Notes under the pieces: model-generated
Told to the model about the DNA's origin: nothing
What the model saw: only the letters and a program-made list of their open reading frames with translations
The model's database searches: none
Position numbers and translations under genes: made by a program
In this document: positions 43,686-55,904 of the stretch, one piece after another
How the letters are laid out: each line of letters starts with the position of its first letter
Position numbering within the stretch: position 1 is the stretch's first letter
Origin: Rapana venosa
Lineage: Eukaryota > Mollusca > Gastropoda > Neogastropoda > Muricidae
DNA: 64,000 nt
Assembly: GCA_028751875.1 (NCBI GenBank)
Contig: CM054158.1
Coordinates: forward strand, 7,633,416 to 7,697,415
Direction of reading: 5' to 3'

Positions 43686-44580
43686 GCTTCCTTCCTTCCT
43701 TCTTTCCTTCCTTCCTTCTTTCCTTCCTTCCTTCCTCTTTCCTCCTTCCTCTCCTTCTTCCTTCCTCCCTTCCTTCTTCCTTCCCTCCTTCACCGTCCTT
43801 CCTTCCACCCTCCATCTTTCCTCCCTCCCTCCTTCCTTCCTTCCTCCATTCCTCCTCCTCCCTTCCTTCCTGCCTTCTCCTTCCTTCCTTCTTCCCGCCC
43901 CTTCACGTGTCCTTCCTCCCTTCTTCTTTCCTCCCTCCCCTTCCCTTCCTTCCTCCCTCCATTTCCTCCCTTCCTTCTATCGTTCCTTCCTCCCTCTTTC
44001 TCTCCCTCCTCCTTCTTCCTTCCTCCCTTCCTTCTCCTTCTTCTCTTCCTCCTCCTTTCCTCCATCCTCCTTTCTTCCTTCCTCCTCCCTCCCTTCCTTC
44101 CTTCCTCCCTCCCTTCCTTCCTTCCTTCCTTCCTTCCTCCCTTCCTCCCTTCCTCTCTTCCTTCCTACCTTCCTTTCTTCCTTCCTCTCTTCCTTCCTAT
44201 CTTCCTTCCTCCCTCCCTTCCTTCCTCCCTCCCTCCCTTCCTTGCATCCTTCCTTCCTCCCTCCCTCCCTCCTCCCTTCCTTCCTTCCTTCCTTCCTTCC
44301 TCCCTTCCTTCCTCCCTTCCTCTCTTCCTTCCTACCTTCCTTTCTTCCTTCCTCTCTCCTTCCTACCTTCCTTTCTTCCTTCCTTCCTCCCTCCCTCCCT
44401 CCCTCCTCCCTCCCTCCCTTCCTTCCTCCTCCCTTCCTTGCATCCTTCCTCCCTCCCTCCCTTCCTTCCTTCCTTGCATCCTCCCTTCCTTCCTTCCTTG
44501 CATCCTTCCTACCTTCCTTTCTTTCTTCCTCCTCCCCTTCCTTCCTTCCTTGCATCCTTCCTACCTCCCTCCCTCCGTTC
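43686..44580 (+). repeat. Long CCTT/CCCT-rich polypyrimidine tract
   Basis: Nearly 0.9 kb consisting almost only of C and T in CTTCCTTCCT-like order, with a few interruptions (TTGCATCC, CCTACC). All frames are open as Ser/Pro/Leu/Phe or Lys/Glu/Arg/Gly strings, which are artefacts of composition. Confidence 0.95.
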
Positions 44581-45954
44581 TAGTCCTGTTTCATGTGTTG
44601 TCTTTTTGCCCCACAGTTCTTGTGACTGGCGGTGTGTCGTCGTTCGTACTGCCTGCCCTCTGTGTGGCTGGCCGTTGCATCTGTGATAGTGAACGCCATA
44701 TGATACATATATATATATATATATATATATTTATTAAGCCTAGGCTGTGTCTGCATTGTGGGCTGTCTCACCTGTCTCTGGTTAAACAATATTTATGTCA
44801 GCCGTTTTTTTCAACAGTTTGATTATAGTCTTGTTTATTTGTGTGTGTGTGTTTTAAAAAAAAAATTGTTTCTGGTTTTTATGTGTGTAAAATGTTTTTA
44901 CCTTTTTAAAATCTGATTTCATGCTTCTGATGTTGTGCACAGGAAATTACATGGCATGCGTGTTTGCATGCATGCATGTGCACAAACTACATTCTTTGAT
45001 GTGAAATGACTACTGTTTATGTTTTCCTGGAATATTATGCATACTTGTCCCTTTTATACTGTTCTATATAAATGGCTGTTCTTATTTTATATTGGTCGTT
45101 ATGATTTCAGTTTGTTTTGTCCAGTTTTTTGCTGTTGATTTCATGAGTCATAGCTCTGCAGTTCTGGCATGTTTGGGTGTTGTGAAATGCTGTCTGTCAG
45201 TCTGTATCATTTATGTATATCCTTATTTCACTGACTTAACTCCCCTTGTACTCGCTTGTAGGTTGTTTGGAATGCAGTGTGGCTTTTAATTTTCTTTGTA
45301 AATTATCGTTTATTTGAAAATGTCACTCTTTAGTTTCATTCTGTTGTGCAGTGTGTGTGTGTTAAGTTCATCTGTCTGTTTGGAACTTTTTATTGGGGGG
45401 GGGGGGGGGGGGGGGGGGGCGGATATATCAATCTATTGAAAAGTGAACAGGACAGTGTTTGTTAGTTTGTGTGTGTGTGCTCTTTCTTCTTCTTTTTCCA
45501 TGACCATCATTCTGGAAGGTATGTTGGAAAAAAGGAGTGATTGTGGATGGATGAAGTGTTTCTTCAGTTGTTGTCCAGTGTTGACGTGTGTGCTGATGTG
45601 CAGTATGGCGCAGAATAAACGATTCATCACAGGAAGCGGCCTGTCATGTTGTCCGTCTTGATTGGGGTCTGTCTTTACACTCTGGAATGGAGGGGATGTT
45701 TGCACACTTTTTTTTTTAATGCCTTTGTGTGTTGAGTTTTCTTACCTCTGTATTGTTGTAGTTATAATTGGTATGTTAACACGTGTAGAAGATATCAACA
45801 TCACAGTAAGTATTGTCCATGTCATGAAGCCTGCTTTGATCTTTCGGCCATGACATTTATAAAAAAAATGATAATGTGTGGAGCGACACTTTTGTGTTGA
45901 CCTTTTCCTTTGTAACAGTTTGATTTGAATATCATGACAAACCTACTGGTTGTT
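44581..45954. other. Intergenic, AT and G-run simple repeats
   Basis: AT microsatellite at 44706-44730 and a 25-bp G homopolymer at 45395-45419. Otherwise T-rich unique sequence with no recognised gene. Confidence 0.5.
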
Positions 45955-46199
45955 GTTAAAAGTATGAAAATGCCTGTGAAACTAAGGTAGAGGTTTGATC
46001 TTTGTTAAAGGTATGAAAATGCCTGTGAAACTAAGGTAGAGGTTTGATCTTTGTTAAAGGTATGAAAATGCCTATGAAACTAAGGTAGAGGTTTGATCTT
46101 TGTTAAAGGCATGAAAATGCCTGTGAAACTAAGGTAGAGGTTTGATCTTTGTTAAAGGCATGAAAATGCCTATGAAACTAAGGTAGAGGTTTGATCTTT
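45955..46199 (+). repeat. 49-bp tandem repeat, exactly five units
   Basis: 245 bp equals five units of GTTAAAGGTATGAAAATGCC, then TGTGAAACTAAGGTAGAGGT and TTGATCTTT. Units differ by single bases (TGTG/TATG, GGTA/GGCA), so the expansion is recent. Confidence 0.9.
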
Positions 46200-46732
46200 G
46201 TAATGTAAAACAGAACATTTGGTATAGACCCCTTGGAGCTCTAAACATTGAAAACAGGCAACCCAAAAAAGCCAAACTTTTCATCATTGTTTAATGGCTG
46301 AATTAACCTGTACGAGAACTGAGCTACTTCCAGTCTTTTTCAACTGTCATGTTCTCTAGCTCTGCCTATTTCTTTCTTATGGATTTTCCACGATGGTAAC
46401 TGTCTGTCTTTGATTGCCTCACACTGACAACAAATATCATCAGGGTTTACTTTGGGTAGCTTGGTTTTCTTTGACACTTTGAAAATGATGTCCCTTCCTG
46501 ATTGTTGTTGTTGAGATGTTTTATACATGAGTGTGGGAAAAAATGTAGTTAACATATTGCAGTTGTCTTCAACATTTTGCCTGAGTCTGTATCTTGTTTC
46601 TGTGGGACGTTTTGGCCATGTCAGATTGGTTCTGTTTTGTAGGCTGGTTTTTACCGATTATTTTTGGTTTCCTTTTCTTTCTTTTGGATGGTTTAGGAGC
46701 AGTGGAGATGTCAGTGTGTGTGTGTGTGTGTG

Positions 46733-46782
<50 letters not shown>

Positions 46783-47999
46783 GCAGCAGTATAGGGTACA
46801 CTCCATTGTCTTTTTCATGGATTTAAATGTGTGTGTGTGTTGTATCATGAAATAACCTTGTTCTTCATGTATCAGTACTTTTCTGGTGTTTTCTTCTTTA
46901 CACTCTGTCCCACACCTTTGTGACTGGAGATGTTTCTAGTCTTCAGCCTGCATGGCAGTGCCAGGCATGAGACTTTTCATGGATTATGGGCATGATGTCA
47001 AAGTGGAAAGTCTTAACGTTTATTGCTAGATGGTACATGGTGTGTGTGTGTGTGCGTGTGTGTGAGATCTCACACATGTAAAACTACACTACATACATGT
47101 GTGGGATGGTGCGGTGTGAGAGTGGATAGCTATGGGTACATGCAGGCTCTGTGTGTTCGTGTGTGACTGGAACCTGAACCCAGCCCCCCCCCACCTCCCT
47201 TACCCCCATAACCAGGCCTATATAATCGGACAAGAATCTTTACTGACTATGTGAAAGGGTTGATGGTGGTAGCAAAGAAACCTGTGTGCTGTTTGTTTTT
47301 GAGCTGTATGCATGTATGTATGTGTGTGTATCCCAGCACTGCTTTTCTGATGCATTTGGAAGGTGGAGATGTATACAGTATGTAGATTGAACTGATTGAT
47401 CCAGCAGGGTTATAAACAGCAAGATTGGATTGGATTGGATTGGATGGATCCCTCTGTACTGTCTGTCTGTCTCTCTCTCTCCCCTTCTGTCTCAGCCCTT
47501 GTTTTGGGGAGACTCACTTGCATCACGCGTTTTCACTGTATAGCTAACTCTGTAGCGCTGTTTAGTTAGCTGACTGTGTGTGTGTGTGTGAGTCACATCT
47601 TTTAATTTTTTTTTCTAAATTGCAGTTAATGAGTGTGAAGTTTATGTGTGTGCGATAAGAAGACGGTTTTCTTGAAGCGATGATGGTAGTAGTGTGGTGG
47701 ATGTTACTGTAAAGTGAAGTGAAGTGAAGACGTGTCATTTCGCAGCCCCAAACTGAGGTCTCCTCCTTTGTTGATACGCACAAGTTGGTGTGAGGCCTCC
47801 AGGCTTCACTTCAATCTCACTGTGGGGCCTTTCACTACTCATCCCCCTGACCTGATGAAGGCTGCGCTGCAGTCACTGCCATCATTTCTCCTGCTTCTGC
47901 TTCTTCTTTTATGTCGCTACAGTGTGATGAAGTAAAAGTCAGTTGTTGTAGTTGTGTGAACAACCTTCATCATGCTCTTGTGGTTTTACTGACACCCGT

Positions 48000-48030
<31 letters not shown>

Positions 48031-48148
48031 CACAGAGTTGAAAGCCCTTTCTTGAAGAAAGGTGTTTTCTTTTTCTTTGAATATTGAACCTGTGTCAGGC
48101 TGGTTCTTTCCTCTGCCTCTGTGCTCTTCATGTGGCAGGTGCATGGGG
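46200..48148. other. Intergenic, with TG microsatellites
   Basis: TG runs at about 46711-46778 and 48001-48028. A short GGATT pentamer run lies at 47426-47445 and a GAAGT run near 47713-47728. No gene recognised. Confidence 0.5.
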
Positions 48149-48425
48149 GTAACTATGTGAAAGTGGAGGATTTTTGTTAACTATGCGAACGTGGATGATT
48201 TTGTTAACTATGTGAAAGTGGAGGCTTTATTAACTTTGTGAAAGTGGGGGATTCTGTTAACTATGTGAAAGTGGCGAATTTTGTTAACTATGTGAAAGTG
48301 GAGGGTTTTGTTAACTTTGTGAAAGTGGAGGATTCTGTTAACTTTGTGAAAGTGGAGGATTTTGTTAACTATGTGAAAGTGGAGGATTTTGTTAACTATG
48401 TGAAAGTGGAGGATTTTGTTTTCCT
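48149..48425 (+). repeat. 27-bp minisatellite, about 10 units
   Basis: Unit TTAACTATGTGAAAGTGGAG followed by GATTTTG. Open on both strands because the period is divisible by three (VKVEDFVNY on the + strand), with no start, splice or homology evidence for translation. Confidence 0.88.
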
Positions 48426-49204
48426 TGTCTGTTCCTTGGGGTAACTCTGTAAGAGTGGAGGGGTTTGTTTTCTTATTTGTTCCTGTTTCTCGCCTGTACA
48501 AAGCATTGAACTGTGCGATTCACAGCACAAGGATGGGGAGTATCATGTCCTTTATTTTTCTGTTCAGACTATCGATATACATGGGTCTGTGAAAAAAAAA
48601 GATTCTAAAAGCAATATTTGTCTACTTCATGATTATCACAACCCAGCACAGATATTGTGCAGCAGTGAATCTTCTGTGGAACTTTTGGCACATCTGTCAT
48701 TTGATGCCATTCTGGCTTAACAGGAATATCTTTTGGTTATTTTCTGAGGAGAAGAATGGGCCTTTCAGGCCCACGAGCCATGGTGAAGGTTTAAGAGCGC
48801 TTGAGGTGTTACGGGTGAGGAATTGCTCTCAAAAGATTTTTTTTCCCAATTATTGATTATTTAAACCCTTAAGCTTGTGCTGTATGTGTAAGATGAAGCG
48901 TGCTGTGCTGTGCTGTGCTGTGCTTTTCTGTGAAACGTGTTTGACAGTGTGTGTTTTTTGTGTAGGAGATACTGTACAGAAGTAGAGGTTTGTGTAATAG
49001 GGAGTAGATCTGCACTCAACATCAGTATGATTTTTGCATGTGAAGCTTTTCTGTAGCCAATCACTTCTGTGAAAAACGTGATTGCCAGATTAAGGCAGGG
49101 CAAGGAAGGCATGAATGCAGAGGTATAGAGACTGTTCTGGTGGGTGAGGAGATCTTCATGGTAGATTGAGATCAGGGTCTATGTCTGAGACTGTTTTAGG
49201 GGAT

Positions 49205-49523
49205 CCTTCTTCTTCTGTGAACACTCAAACAGCAGCTACTATTGTCTGTCATTTGAGCGAAAATGTGTGCTGCCATTAAGCGCCTGACAAGCCAGGCCCA
49301 GCACATCCGACTTTGGCATGGGAGAGAACTGTTATCTTTTAAGTACTTTCTGGGGGGGAAAGACAGGAAAATGGACTAATGAGGCAGAAAATGGACCAAA
49401 TAAGAAGAAAAGGAACGAGGCAGACACAGAGGGGGATAGAAAAGAGGAAATTCCTAGCACAATTTCCAGAAGGTGGGGATGCTATTCATACTGACAGGCG
49501 CTCCTGCATCCCCACAGAGGGCT
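49205..49523 (+). repeat. S6 dispersed repeat copy
   Basis: Reverse-complement relative of 7335-7690 (AAGCGCCTGACAAGCCAGGC, CATGGGAGAGAACTGTTATC, GGAAATTCCTAGCAC). Starts near a TTCTTCTTC run and ends against a 29-bp G homopolymer (49524-49552). Confidence 0.6.

Positions 49524-49552
<29 letters not shown>
49524..49552 (+). repeat. 29-bp poly-G homopolymer
   Basis: Uninterrupted G run at the end of the S6 copy. Exact length may be an assembly estimate. Confidence 0.85.
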
Positions 49553-49555
<3 letters not shown>

Positions 49556-51317
49556 GTGGATGAGTGTAATTATCATCAATGGCAGATTGAGATCAGGATA
49601 GGCTGTATGTGAGGGTTCAGTCAGCTGTTGTCAGAAGCTTGCACTTCATGAAAGGCTTGGGTATGGAGGCTCACTAGAAATCATGGAGTATACTGAAGTT
49701 GTGTTCTGACAAGCATGCAAGCAGAAGAGGTAAGACGCGCACAAAATGTGTAATTGTGTTTATAGCACGGGATACGGGCTTGTAGTACAAATGCACACAA
49801 TGTATTGTGACATCGATAGCTTTCTACTGTAGACCTGCATTGGCTCTTATCATATCTTATCTCTGTCATTCTGTAGAATAGACACGCACGAATTGTATCC
49901 TGTTTGTAGAGTTTTAACTGTAGACGTGCACATATTAATTTTTTTCTCTCTCATCTAGATGTATTTGTAGACCTACACGAAATATATCTTTGAACTGTGT
50001 CGAGATGCATGAAAGTATTCTGTGCTAACACTTGTAGTATGGAGATGCACATGAGTAATGTGTTCTGTCTTCAGAATGAAAACATGGAGAATTGTGAGCA
50101 TCTACTGGGTTCCGTTTGTGTGTTCTATGTCTGAAGGAATGACCCTCGTTATTCAACACAGTAAATATGTTTCTGTGTACCGTATGGTTTGACATTAACG
50201 AATGTTATTGCTCGTAATGGCTATATTTCACTTGTTTGTTTTTCTTTCTTTACACCGTCTTAAACCACAGCCGGTCAGTAAGTTCTCTCTCTCCCTCTTC
50301 TCCCGGCCTCAGTATATGTATTATCTAGTCTTGCAGGTACACTATAAAATAGATGTCTTTTGACCAGTTTTCCCTAGCGGTGATGCTGAAGAAAAGTCAG
50401 TCACCTGGAGAAACAGAAGCTGGTATTAACAGAACATATCAGCTTGATGACACTTAACTTGTTAGCCAGCTTGAACTGAAGGAATAAGACCAAGTGTTAT
50501 GTGATCATGAAGGTGGTTTACAAGAGAGGAGAAGGAATGGTGTTTGCCTAACGCTTGCAGTGGCTTCAACAAAACGAAGGACAAAGCATGTTGGAATGAT
50601 TAATTTGTTCCCTTTCTCAAGTCTAGTGATGGCAGTGAGTTATCTGGTGGTGGTGTTGTCGTCAGTTTAACGTCTGTTCTCTCTCAGTGATATTAGACGA
50701 TGCGAGTTATCTCTGCTGCGAGGAACCCAGAAAAAGAGGAGTGAGGGTGGGGAGGAATTCAGAGCCGTTTCTTTTCGGCGTGTGGGTAACAGGGAGTCTC
50801 TGTTGTTGGAGTGAACTGACCGGACACAGTGTTTCCTTGTGGGTGGGTTTGTTTGAGGGTAGGGTGGGGATCTTTGTGTGTGTGCGTTTTGTTTTGTTGT
50901 TGGCTGTTTGATTTTCTGTGACGTTCCTGTCCTGCTGTTCCCACGCCACTCCTCCCGACCTCGGGTGTGGAGGGGGACTGGTTTCCTGGCTTGTTCTGTA
51001 TGGCGACCCCTGTGCTTCTGCTGTCTTGTTTTGTCACGTTTCTTCAAAGTGCACTCGAGGGACAAAAGCCATTCTCCATCTGATTGTTTTGTACTATGCT
51101 AGTAGCGTTGATCAGTGAATGGAGGCAGTGTCATCTTGCGAGCGTTAGTGTCTGAGTGATGGAGAACTACTGGGCAATAAAAGGGCCAGTTTTCTTGCAC
51201 TCAGATAAATGTACAGAGCTGGTGTTCATTACACGTTTCCTAAACCCATGTTGAACAAAAGTCATGCATTTTCACACCTGGCTGTTTTTTTTCTGTTCTT
51301 TTTTCCATTCCTCTAGT
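49553..51317. other. Intergenic, no gene recognised
   Basis: Mostly non-repetitive. Short open frames around 50670-51110 overlap on both strands without homology or convincing splice pairs. AATAAA at about 51177 could belong to an unidentified transcript. Confidence 0.4.
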
Positions 51318-51415
51318 CTGCTAGAGCTCTGGGGTCCGCCACTGGTGAGATGTTGTGTCTACGGCCATTTGCTCACCATAAAGGTAGCCGCATTCTGACT
51401 TCAGGGATGATGTCT
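51318..51415 (-). repeat. R3 repeat module copy
   Basis: AGAGCTCTGGGGTCCGCCAC, then TCACCATAAAGGTAGCCGCA and TTCTGACTTCAGGGATG, the reverse complement of R3. Confidence 0.6.
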
Positions 51416-51479
51416 AAACAGGTAGCAGTGGGCATGAGATGTTAGTAGTAGCTCCGAACTCTGCTTTAGCTCCACTCCT

Positions 51480-51765
51480 GTGAAAGTCCTTTAGGTGAGG
51501 TTATAGAGGAGATCAGGTGAGCAAACGTACATAGAACATCTTGCGCACATGTTAACCTTTTGAAAGAGTAGGCCATTTCATGCTGGTAGGAACGGGTGAC
51601 CAAATGTTGAAAGTGCATGAACACTGGTGTCGTGTTGAGACATCCTCCCCGAATTTGGTATAGGGCTACCTTGCTGGTGGGTAAACGGTCGCACACACAA
51701 ACTGTCACCATTGGTCAATCTCGGAGCTCTAGCCAAGGAACCAAAAATCCTCCCCCCCCCCCCGA
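51480..51765 (+). mobile_element. S1 SINE, 5'-truncated, R3-type 3' end
   Basis: AAAGTCCTTTAGGTGAGGTT, ATCTTGCGCACATGTTAA and GAGTAGGCCATTTCATGC belong to the S1 body. GTGTCGTGTTGAGACATCC and GTCACCATTGGTCAATCTCG, then GAGCTCTAGCCAAGGAAC, match the 12601-12995 copy end. Confidence 0.7.
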
Positions 51766-51867
51766 AAAAAAAAAATCACGTTTCACTTCTCTTCACAACT
51801 CCCAAGCATCTTTGCTCAAAGTGGAATATAGTAATAGGTTTCTTTTTCTTGTCACTGTATTATCTCT

Positions 51868-51962
51868 CTCTCTCTCTCCTCTCCTCTTCTCTCTCTCTTC
51901 TCTTCTCTCTCTCACACACACACACACACACGCACGCGCGCGCGCGCGCGCGCGAGCGCGCT
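51868..51962. repeat. TC / CA / CG compound microsatellite
   Basis: TC-rich tract to about 51911, then CA run and a GCGCGC run to 51962. The alternating purine-pyrimidine part (about 51912-51962) is a candidate Z-DNA former. Confidence 0.85.
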
Positions 51963-53224
51963 TCTACCAAGACCAACGTAAGAATTCCACATAAAGCTTG
52001 ACAGTGTTGGCTTACTTCTCAGTCTGTAGTCATGGTCCTGGAGAAAAACATCTCTTTTTTCTGAATGCTTTTAAGTCTGTTACTTTTTTCCCTGATGTTA
52101 ACCACTGCTTTTCCTGTGAGGGCAGGTTTCTATCCTTTGCTCACTGTTGACAGTTTCGGATCTGTTCATGTTGATCTAGACATGGTCTTCTTGTTAGCGC
52201 TACAGTGTCAGTTAGTGCTACTCTTACAACAGTCACCAACTCTCTTACTGAGGTCAGCCAGACTACAGTAGATTCCAACGTTTATTTGAGCAGAAATGCT
52301 GAAGTTGTGTGTTTCTTTTTTTCTTTTTCTTTTTAAAGCTGTGGAGACGAAAGAGCAGATGTGGCCAAACTGTGCTCACACAGTGTACGAGAGCGGACAT
52401 TGTATTTGAAGTTGTAGTGGGAGACCCCTTGCTTTAAACGTGGGTTCAGGACGTGAGGAATGACTGTTGTCTCTGGTTTTCATGGCCACCCAGGCTGTGG
52501 AGATTGAAGGCGACGATTGTGCCATGTTTTTCATCCAAGCAATATCAACCTTGATGTGAAATGTCTGATGACAGAGCGTCATTGAGCGTTGTGGAGAGTA
52601 GTACAGTGACACTTTTCGTTAATGATGTTGAAATGTATGATCTCTGTGTTGAACAGCATGTCACCTCAAAAGTTACACTCTACCTGTCTGTGCATTGAAA
52701 GGAGTTGCATGAAGATTTTTTGTTTTGTTTTGTGAAAATAACTATAATTCTGCTCCTAAAGATTGATACTTTTTGTTTATGATTATAATTTTATTAACGA
52801 TATGTGCTTTCATCCAATGAAAACATCTTTGTACTAATTTCTTCGAAGTGTTGGTTTCTTTTTTTTAAAAAGTAAGAATACACATGATGTATACTTTGTT
52901 ATTTTGATAGAACTGATGATTGTTAGGTTATGAAGTGCTTGATTTAGACACATAGTGTAGGTGTGGAAGGTTTCATTTGAATAGTGGGTCTCGTACAGGT
53001 TATCTTATCAGTGTGTGTATGCTATTGCTTTGCTTTGTACATATAGCACAGGTACTGTTGGGTTGATTGGTGCACACAAAGTGTGTGCTCTTTTGGTAAA
53101 GCACCATTTTTCCTCTGCAACTATGGAAGGTGTAGCTCAGGGTGTGAGCTTTGACCTCAACTGTGGAAGCCTTTGTCAGCCTGTGGTCAAACCAACATCC
53201 AGGGGTTGTGTTGGATCTTCTCTC
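51963..53224. other. Intergenic, no gene recognised
   Basis: Unique-looking, AT-rich sequence. No homology, long open frame or repeat family recognised. Confidence 0.4.
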
Positions 53225-53455
53225 TTCCCTTCTCTCCTCTCCTCTTCTCTTCTCTTCTCTCTTCTCTCTTCTCTTCTCTTCTCTCCTCTCTCTCTTCTCT
53301 CTCTCTCTCTTCTCTTCTTTCTCTTCTCTCTCCTCTCCTCCTTCTCTCTTCTCTTCTCTCTCTCTTCTCTTCTCTCTTCTCTTCTTCTCCCTCTCCTCTT
53401 CTCCCTCTCTTCTCACCTCTTCTCTTCTTTTTCTCTTCTCTTCTCTTCTCCACAT
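53225..53455 (+). repeat. CTTCT/CT-rich polypyrimidine tract
   Basis: About 230 bp of C/T in TCTTCTCTTC-like order; every frame is open by composition only. Confidence 0.9.
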
Positions 53456-53465
53456 CCCCTTACAG

Positions 53466-53830
53466 GCAAGGGTGTGCAGTGCCTGGTCTTTTCCTCTGCC
53501 CGTAGCTCTGCAGGAGGTCTGCCTGCTGGCCTCATCCGACACAACCCGTCTTCAGAGCAACTTAGTACAAGATGCATGCTAGGTATGTTTGTGTTTCTGT
53601 AACCTCCCAAATACTGACGTGAATGACAGGATCTTTAATGTGCGTATTTTAATTTTCTGCATGTGTATAATACACACAAAAAGAATTAAGACACTGGCAG
53701 GTCTGCACTTGAAGTTGAGCTGGAAGATCGTAAAAATCCCAATCCTTGATTGAATACACTAGATGCTGCTGCTAACATTTGATCCCACGACTTCAAGGAC
53801 CTACGGGATTGAGGTCAAACGGTCTTGACC
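53466..53830 (-). mobile_element. S3 SINE, minus strand
   Basis: Reverse complement carries the S3 head (AGTGGTCAAGACCGTTTGAC), a diverged B box (GTGGGATCAAATG), GTGCAGACCTGCCAGTGTC in the body and GAGCTGCxxxGAGGCCAGCAGGCAGACC-like 3' sequence. The S3 3' end lies against the polypyrimidine tract. Confidence 0.65.
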
Positions 53831-53859
53831 ACTCCTCTCTCATGTAGTTGGATAACTTC

Positions 53860-54480
53860 TGATGTGATGTGATGTGATGTCGGTATCGTGTGGCGCATGG
53901 CTGTCCTGTTGGGCTCGGCCAAAGCCTCTATCCTCTTTTCCTTAGCGGTGTTGGTTTCTGGGGTTATGATGGAGAGAAATCTTAGCTCAGGTCTACATGT
54001 CATCCTCCTTCATAGCTGCTTGACTTACTTGACTTATGCCTCTTGGTTCCTTGGGGAACATAGGGCTGCAACAACACCCCTCCAACGAACTCGGTTTGGG
54101 GAGATCCTCTTCAGCTCGGCCCATGTCATTCCGGCTGCCTTCGTTTCTTCGTCAACACTTCTGCGCCAGGTCTGTTTTGGTCGACCAACTTTCCGCTTCC
54201 CTTGTGGATTCCAGTCAAGGGCCTGCCTGGTGACACTTGACGCAGGCTTGCGGAGTGTATGGCCGATCCATCCCCACTTCCTTTGTTTAATAATGGACTC
54301 GATTGGGGTTTGTCTGGTCTTGTCCCACAGTTGTTTGTTGGATATGACTTCCGGCCACCTGATGTTGAGGATGTTCCTGAGGCATTTGTTGGTAAAAGAC
54401 TGGAGTTTGTGGGTGTTGGTTTTTGTTACCCGCCAGGTTTCTGTTCATAGCTGCTGGCAGGGACCTTTTAGTGCCAGAGC
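53860..54480 (-). mobile_element. LINE (non-LTR retrotransposon) 3' remnant, minus strand
   Basis: Minus-strand translation of about 54480-54030 gives NNKCLRNILNIRWPEVISN, then KWGWIGHTLRKPASSVTRQ, ALDWNPQGKRKVGRPKQTWR and a stop after CSPRNQEA, the conserved segment after the reverse transcriptase core. The 3' UTR runs to an ATCAC pentanucleotide repeat at 53860-53880, a typical 3' end of such elements. Only the last part is present, so inactive. Confidence 0.82.
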
Positions 54481-54584
54481 GCTTATCTACTAGTCAAGTG
54501 GCCTAGAAAAAACATTCATGTTCATTTTTCCAGTGGTGACTGTTTGACGTGTGGAGTTCATGGTGATCGTCACTGACTCTGGTA

Positions 54585-54752
54585 CACGACTCGTGATTCT
54601 CACAGCCTATGGGACACGATTCCTCACTTTTCCGTCAGGTCCTCGGGATTCTCACAGCCTGTGGTACACGATTCCTCACTTTTCCGTCAGGTCCTCGGGA
54701 TTCTCACAGCCTGTGGTACACGATTCCTCACTTTTCCGTCTGGTCCTCAGGG
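54585..54752 (+). repeat. 52-bp tandem repeat, about three units
   Basis: GATTCTCACAGCCTGTGGTA, then CACGATTCCTCACTTTTCCG and TCAGGTCCTCGG repeat with a 52-bp period. Confidence 0.88.
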
Positions 54753-54904
54753 TGAACCAAAAGAGTCTCTGTGTAAGACATGACTCGTAACTTCTGGCTT
54801 TCATTTTCATAAGTGGTTTTTTTTCCCTCTTGCTGTTCTTTCAGAGCACTTGGTGAATGAAAAATCTTACTTTCCATTGCTCTGACATCAATCCTTAGGT
54901 TTTG

Positions 54905-55128
54905 GAAAAATAACACTTGTTGCCATGGGTTCTTTTACTTGCGCTAAATGCGTGTTACACCTAGGTTTATCGTCTCATCCGAAAGACTAGCCCCAGACCA
55001 CACCACTCACGGTCTCGTGAATGGGGGGAAAGTTTCGGGCTCAAACGGGGATCGAACCACCACACACTTCGAAACCGGACTGTTGGCTTTCTTGGCAGGT
55101 GCGTTACCTCTAGACCACCGATCCAGAC
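54905..55128 (-). mobile_element. S4 SINE, 5' portion, minus strand
   Basis: Shares GTTTATCGTCTCATCCGAAA and GCGTTACCTCTAGACCACCG with 18440-18625. tRNA-like head at its right end. Confidence 0.7.
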
Positions 55129-55131
55129 TGG

Positions 55132-55285
55132 ACTCAGAATAGCCAAGTGGTTAGAGTGTCAAGCTCGTGATTGGAGGGCTTAGTTTTGAGTCTTCGCCCT
55201 GTAGAAAACCTTAGGATAAGACTGTAAACCGACCTGTGTGTGCACATGCAGGAAGAGCATCGTGCACACACACACACACACTATG
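55132..55285 (+). mobile_element. S1-like SINE, partial, head to head with an S4 copy
   Basis: AATAGCCAAGTGGTTAGAGT head, degenerate B box, TAAGACTGTAAACC body. Ends in a CA run. Confidence 0.5.
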
Positions 55286-55904
55286 ACCCCAATCACCTCC
55301 TGAGAAGAGTAGATCAACTAGTGTGAAAACATACCTAGCATGCACCGAGGGATGGGATCCACCAGGTTCAACTTACCTGTGACGCACTACCTGAAAAAAT
55401 CAGTGCAGTTCCCAGTGACTCCCAAGGAGTATAGGGAGAAGTCATGTATAGAATTAGAGATGACTTCTCCCTATACTTAAATACTGATTATTTATTTGCC
55501 TTCAGTTAAAACTTAGGTAGTATATATGCAAGCACCGGTATTTACGCACAGTTTGTTTTTCAGGCACAAGATTAGGTTGAATATGAAAAAATTGGTGTGA
55601 TTTTTCTTTTTCTTTTTAAAAAAAAAAAGGTTTATTTCTAATAAATGGGAGGGGATTTTGGGGATGTCGTTTATGATTGAACAAGTTGGTGAATAACTCA
55701 CGAATGTGTGTTGATTTTGAACTATCATTATTATTCTGTGCATTTTTTTTTAACCATGTCAGTCCATATGTCACTCAGCGCACATACGTTGTGTTTGTAT
55801 ACTTACTTAATGACAGCATGAAAACAAACATTTTTGGCATAATCGGCAGTGTGAAGTTTGTTGGCTTGTGTGTGTGTTCTTTTTTCTTCTTCTTCTTTTA
55901 TTTA

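Noticed and set aside
43510..44686. Two overlapping frames of 357 and 370 codons rich in Ser, Pro, Leu and Phe, with Lys/Glu/Arg frames opposite
   Set aside because: Composition artefact of the CCTT-rich polypyrimidine tract; all frames are open at once.
48238..48444. Plus-strand 68-codon frame VKVEDFVNY repeats
   Set aside because: 27-bp minisatellite; no promoter, splice or homology support.
53887..54493. A 201-codon plus-strand frame
   Set aside because: The opposite strand carries clear LINE reverse-transcriptase-region motifs (WIGHTLRKPA, GRPKQTWR). The plus frame is its shadow.
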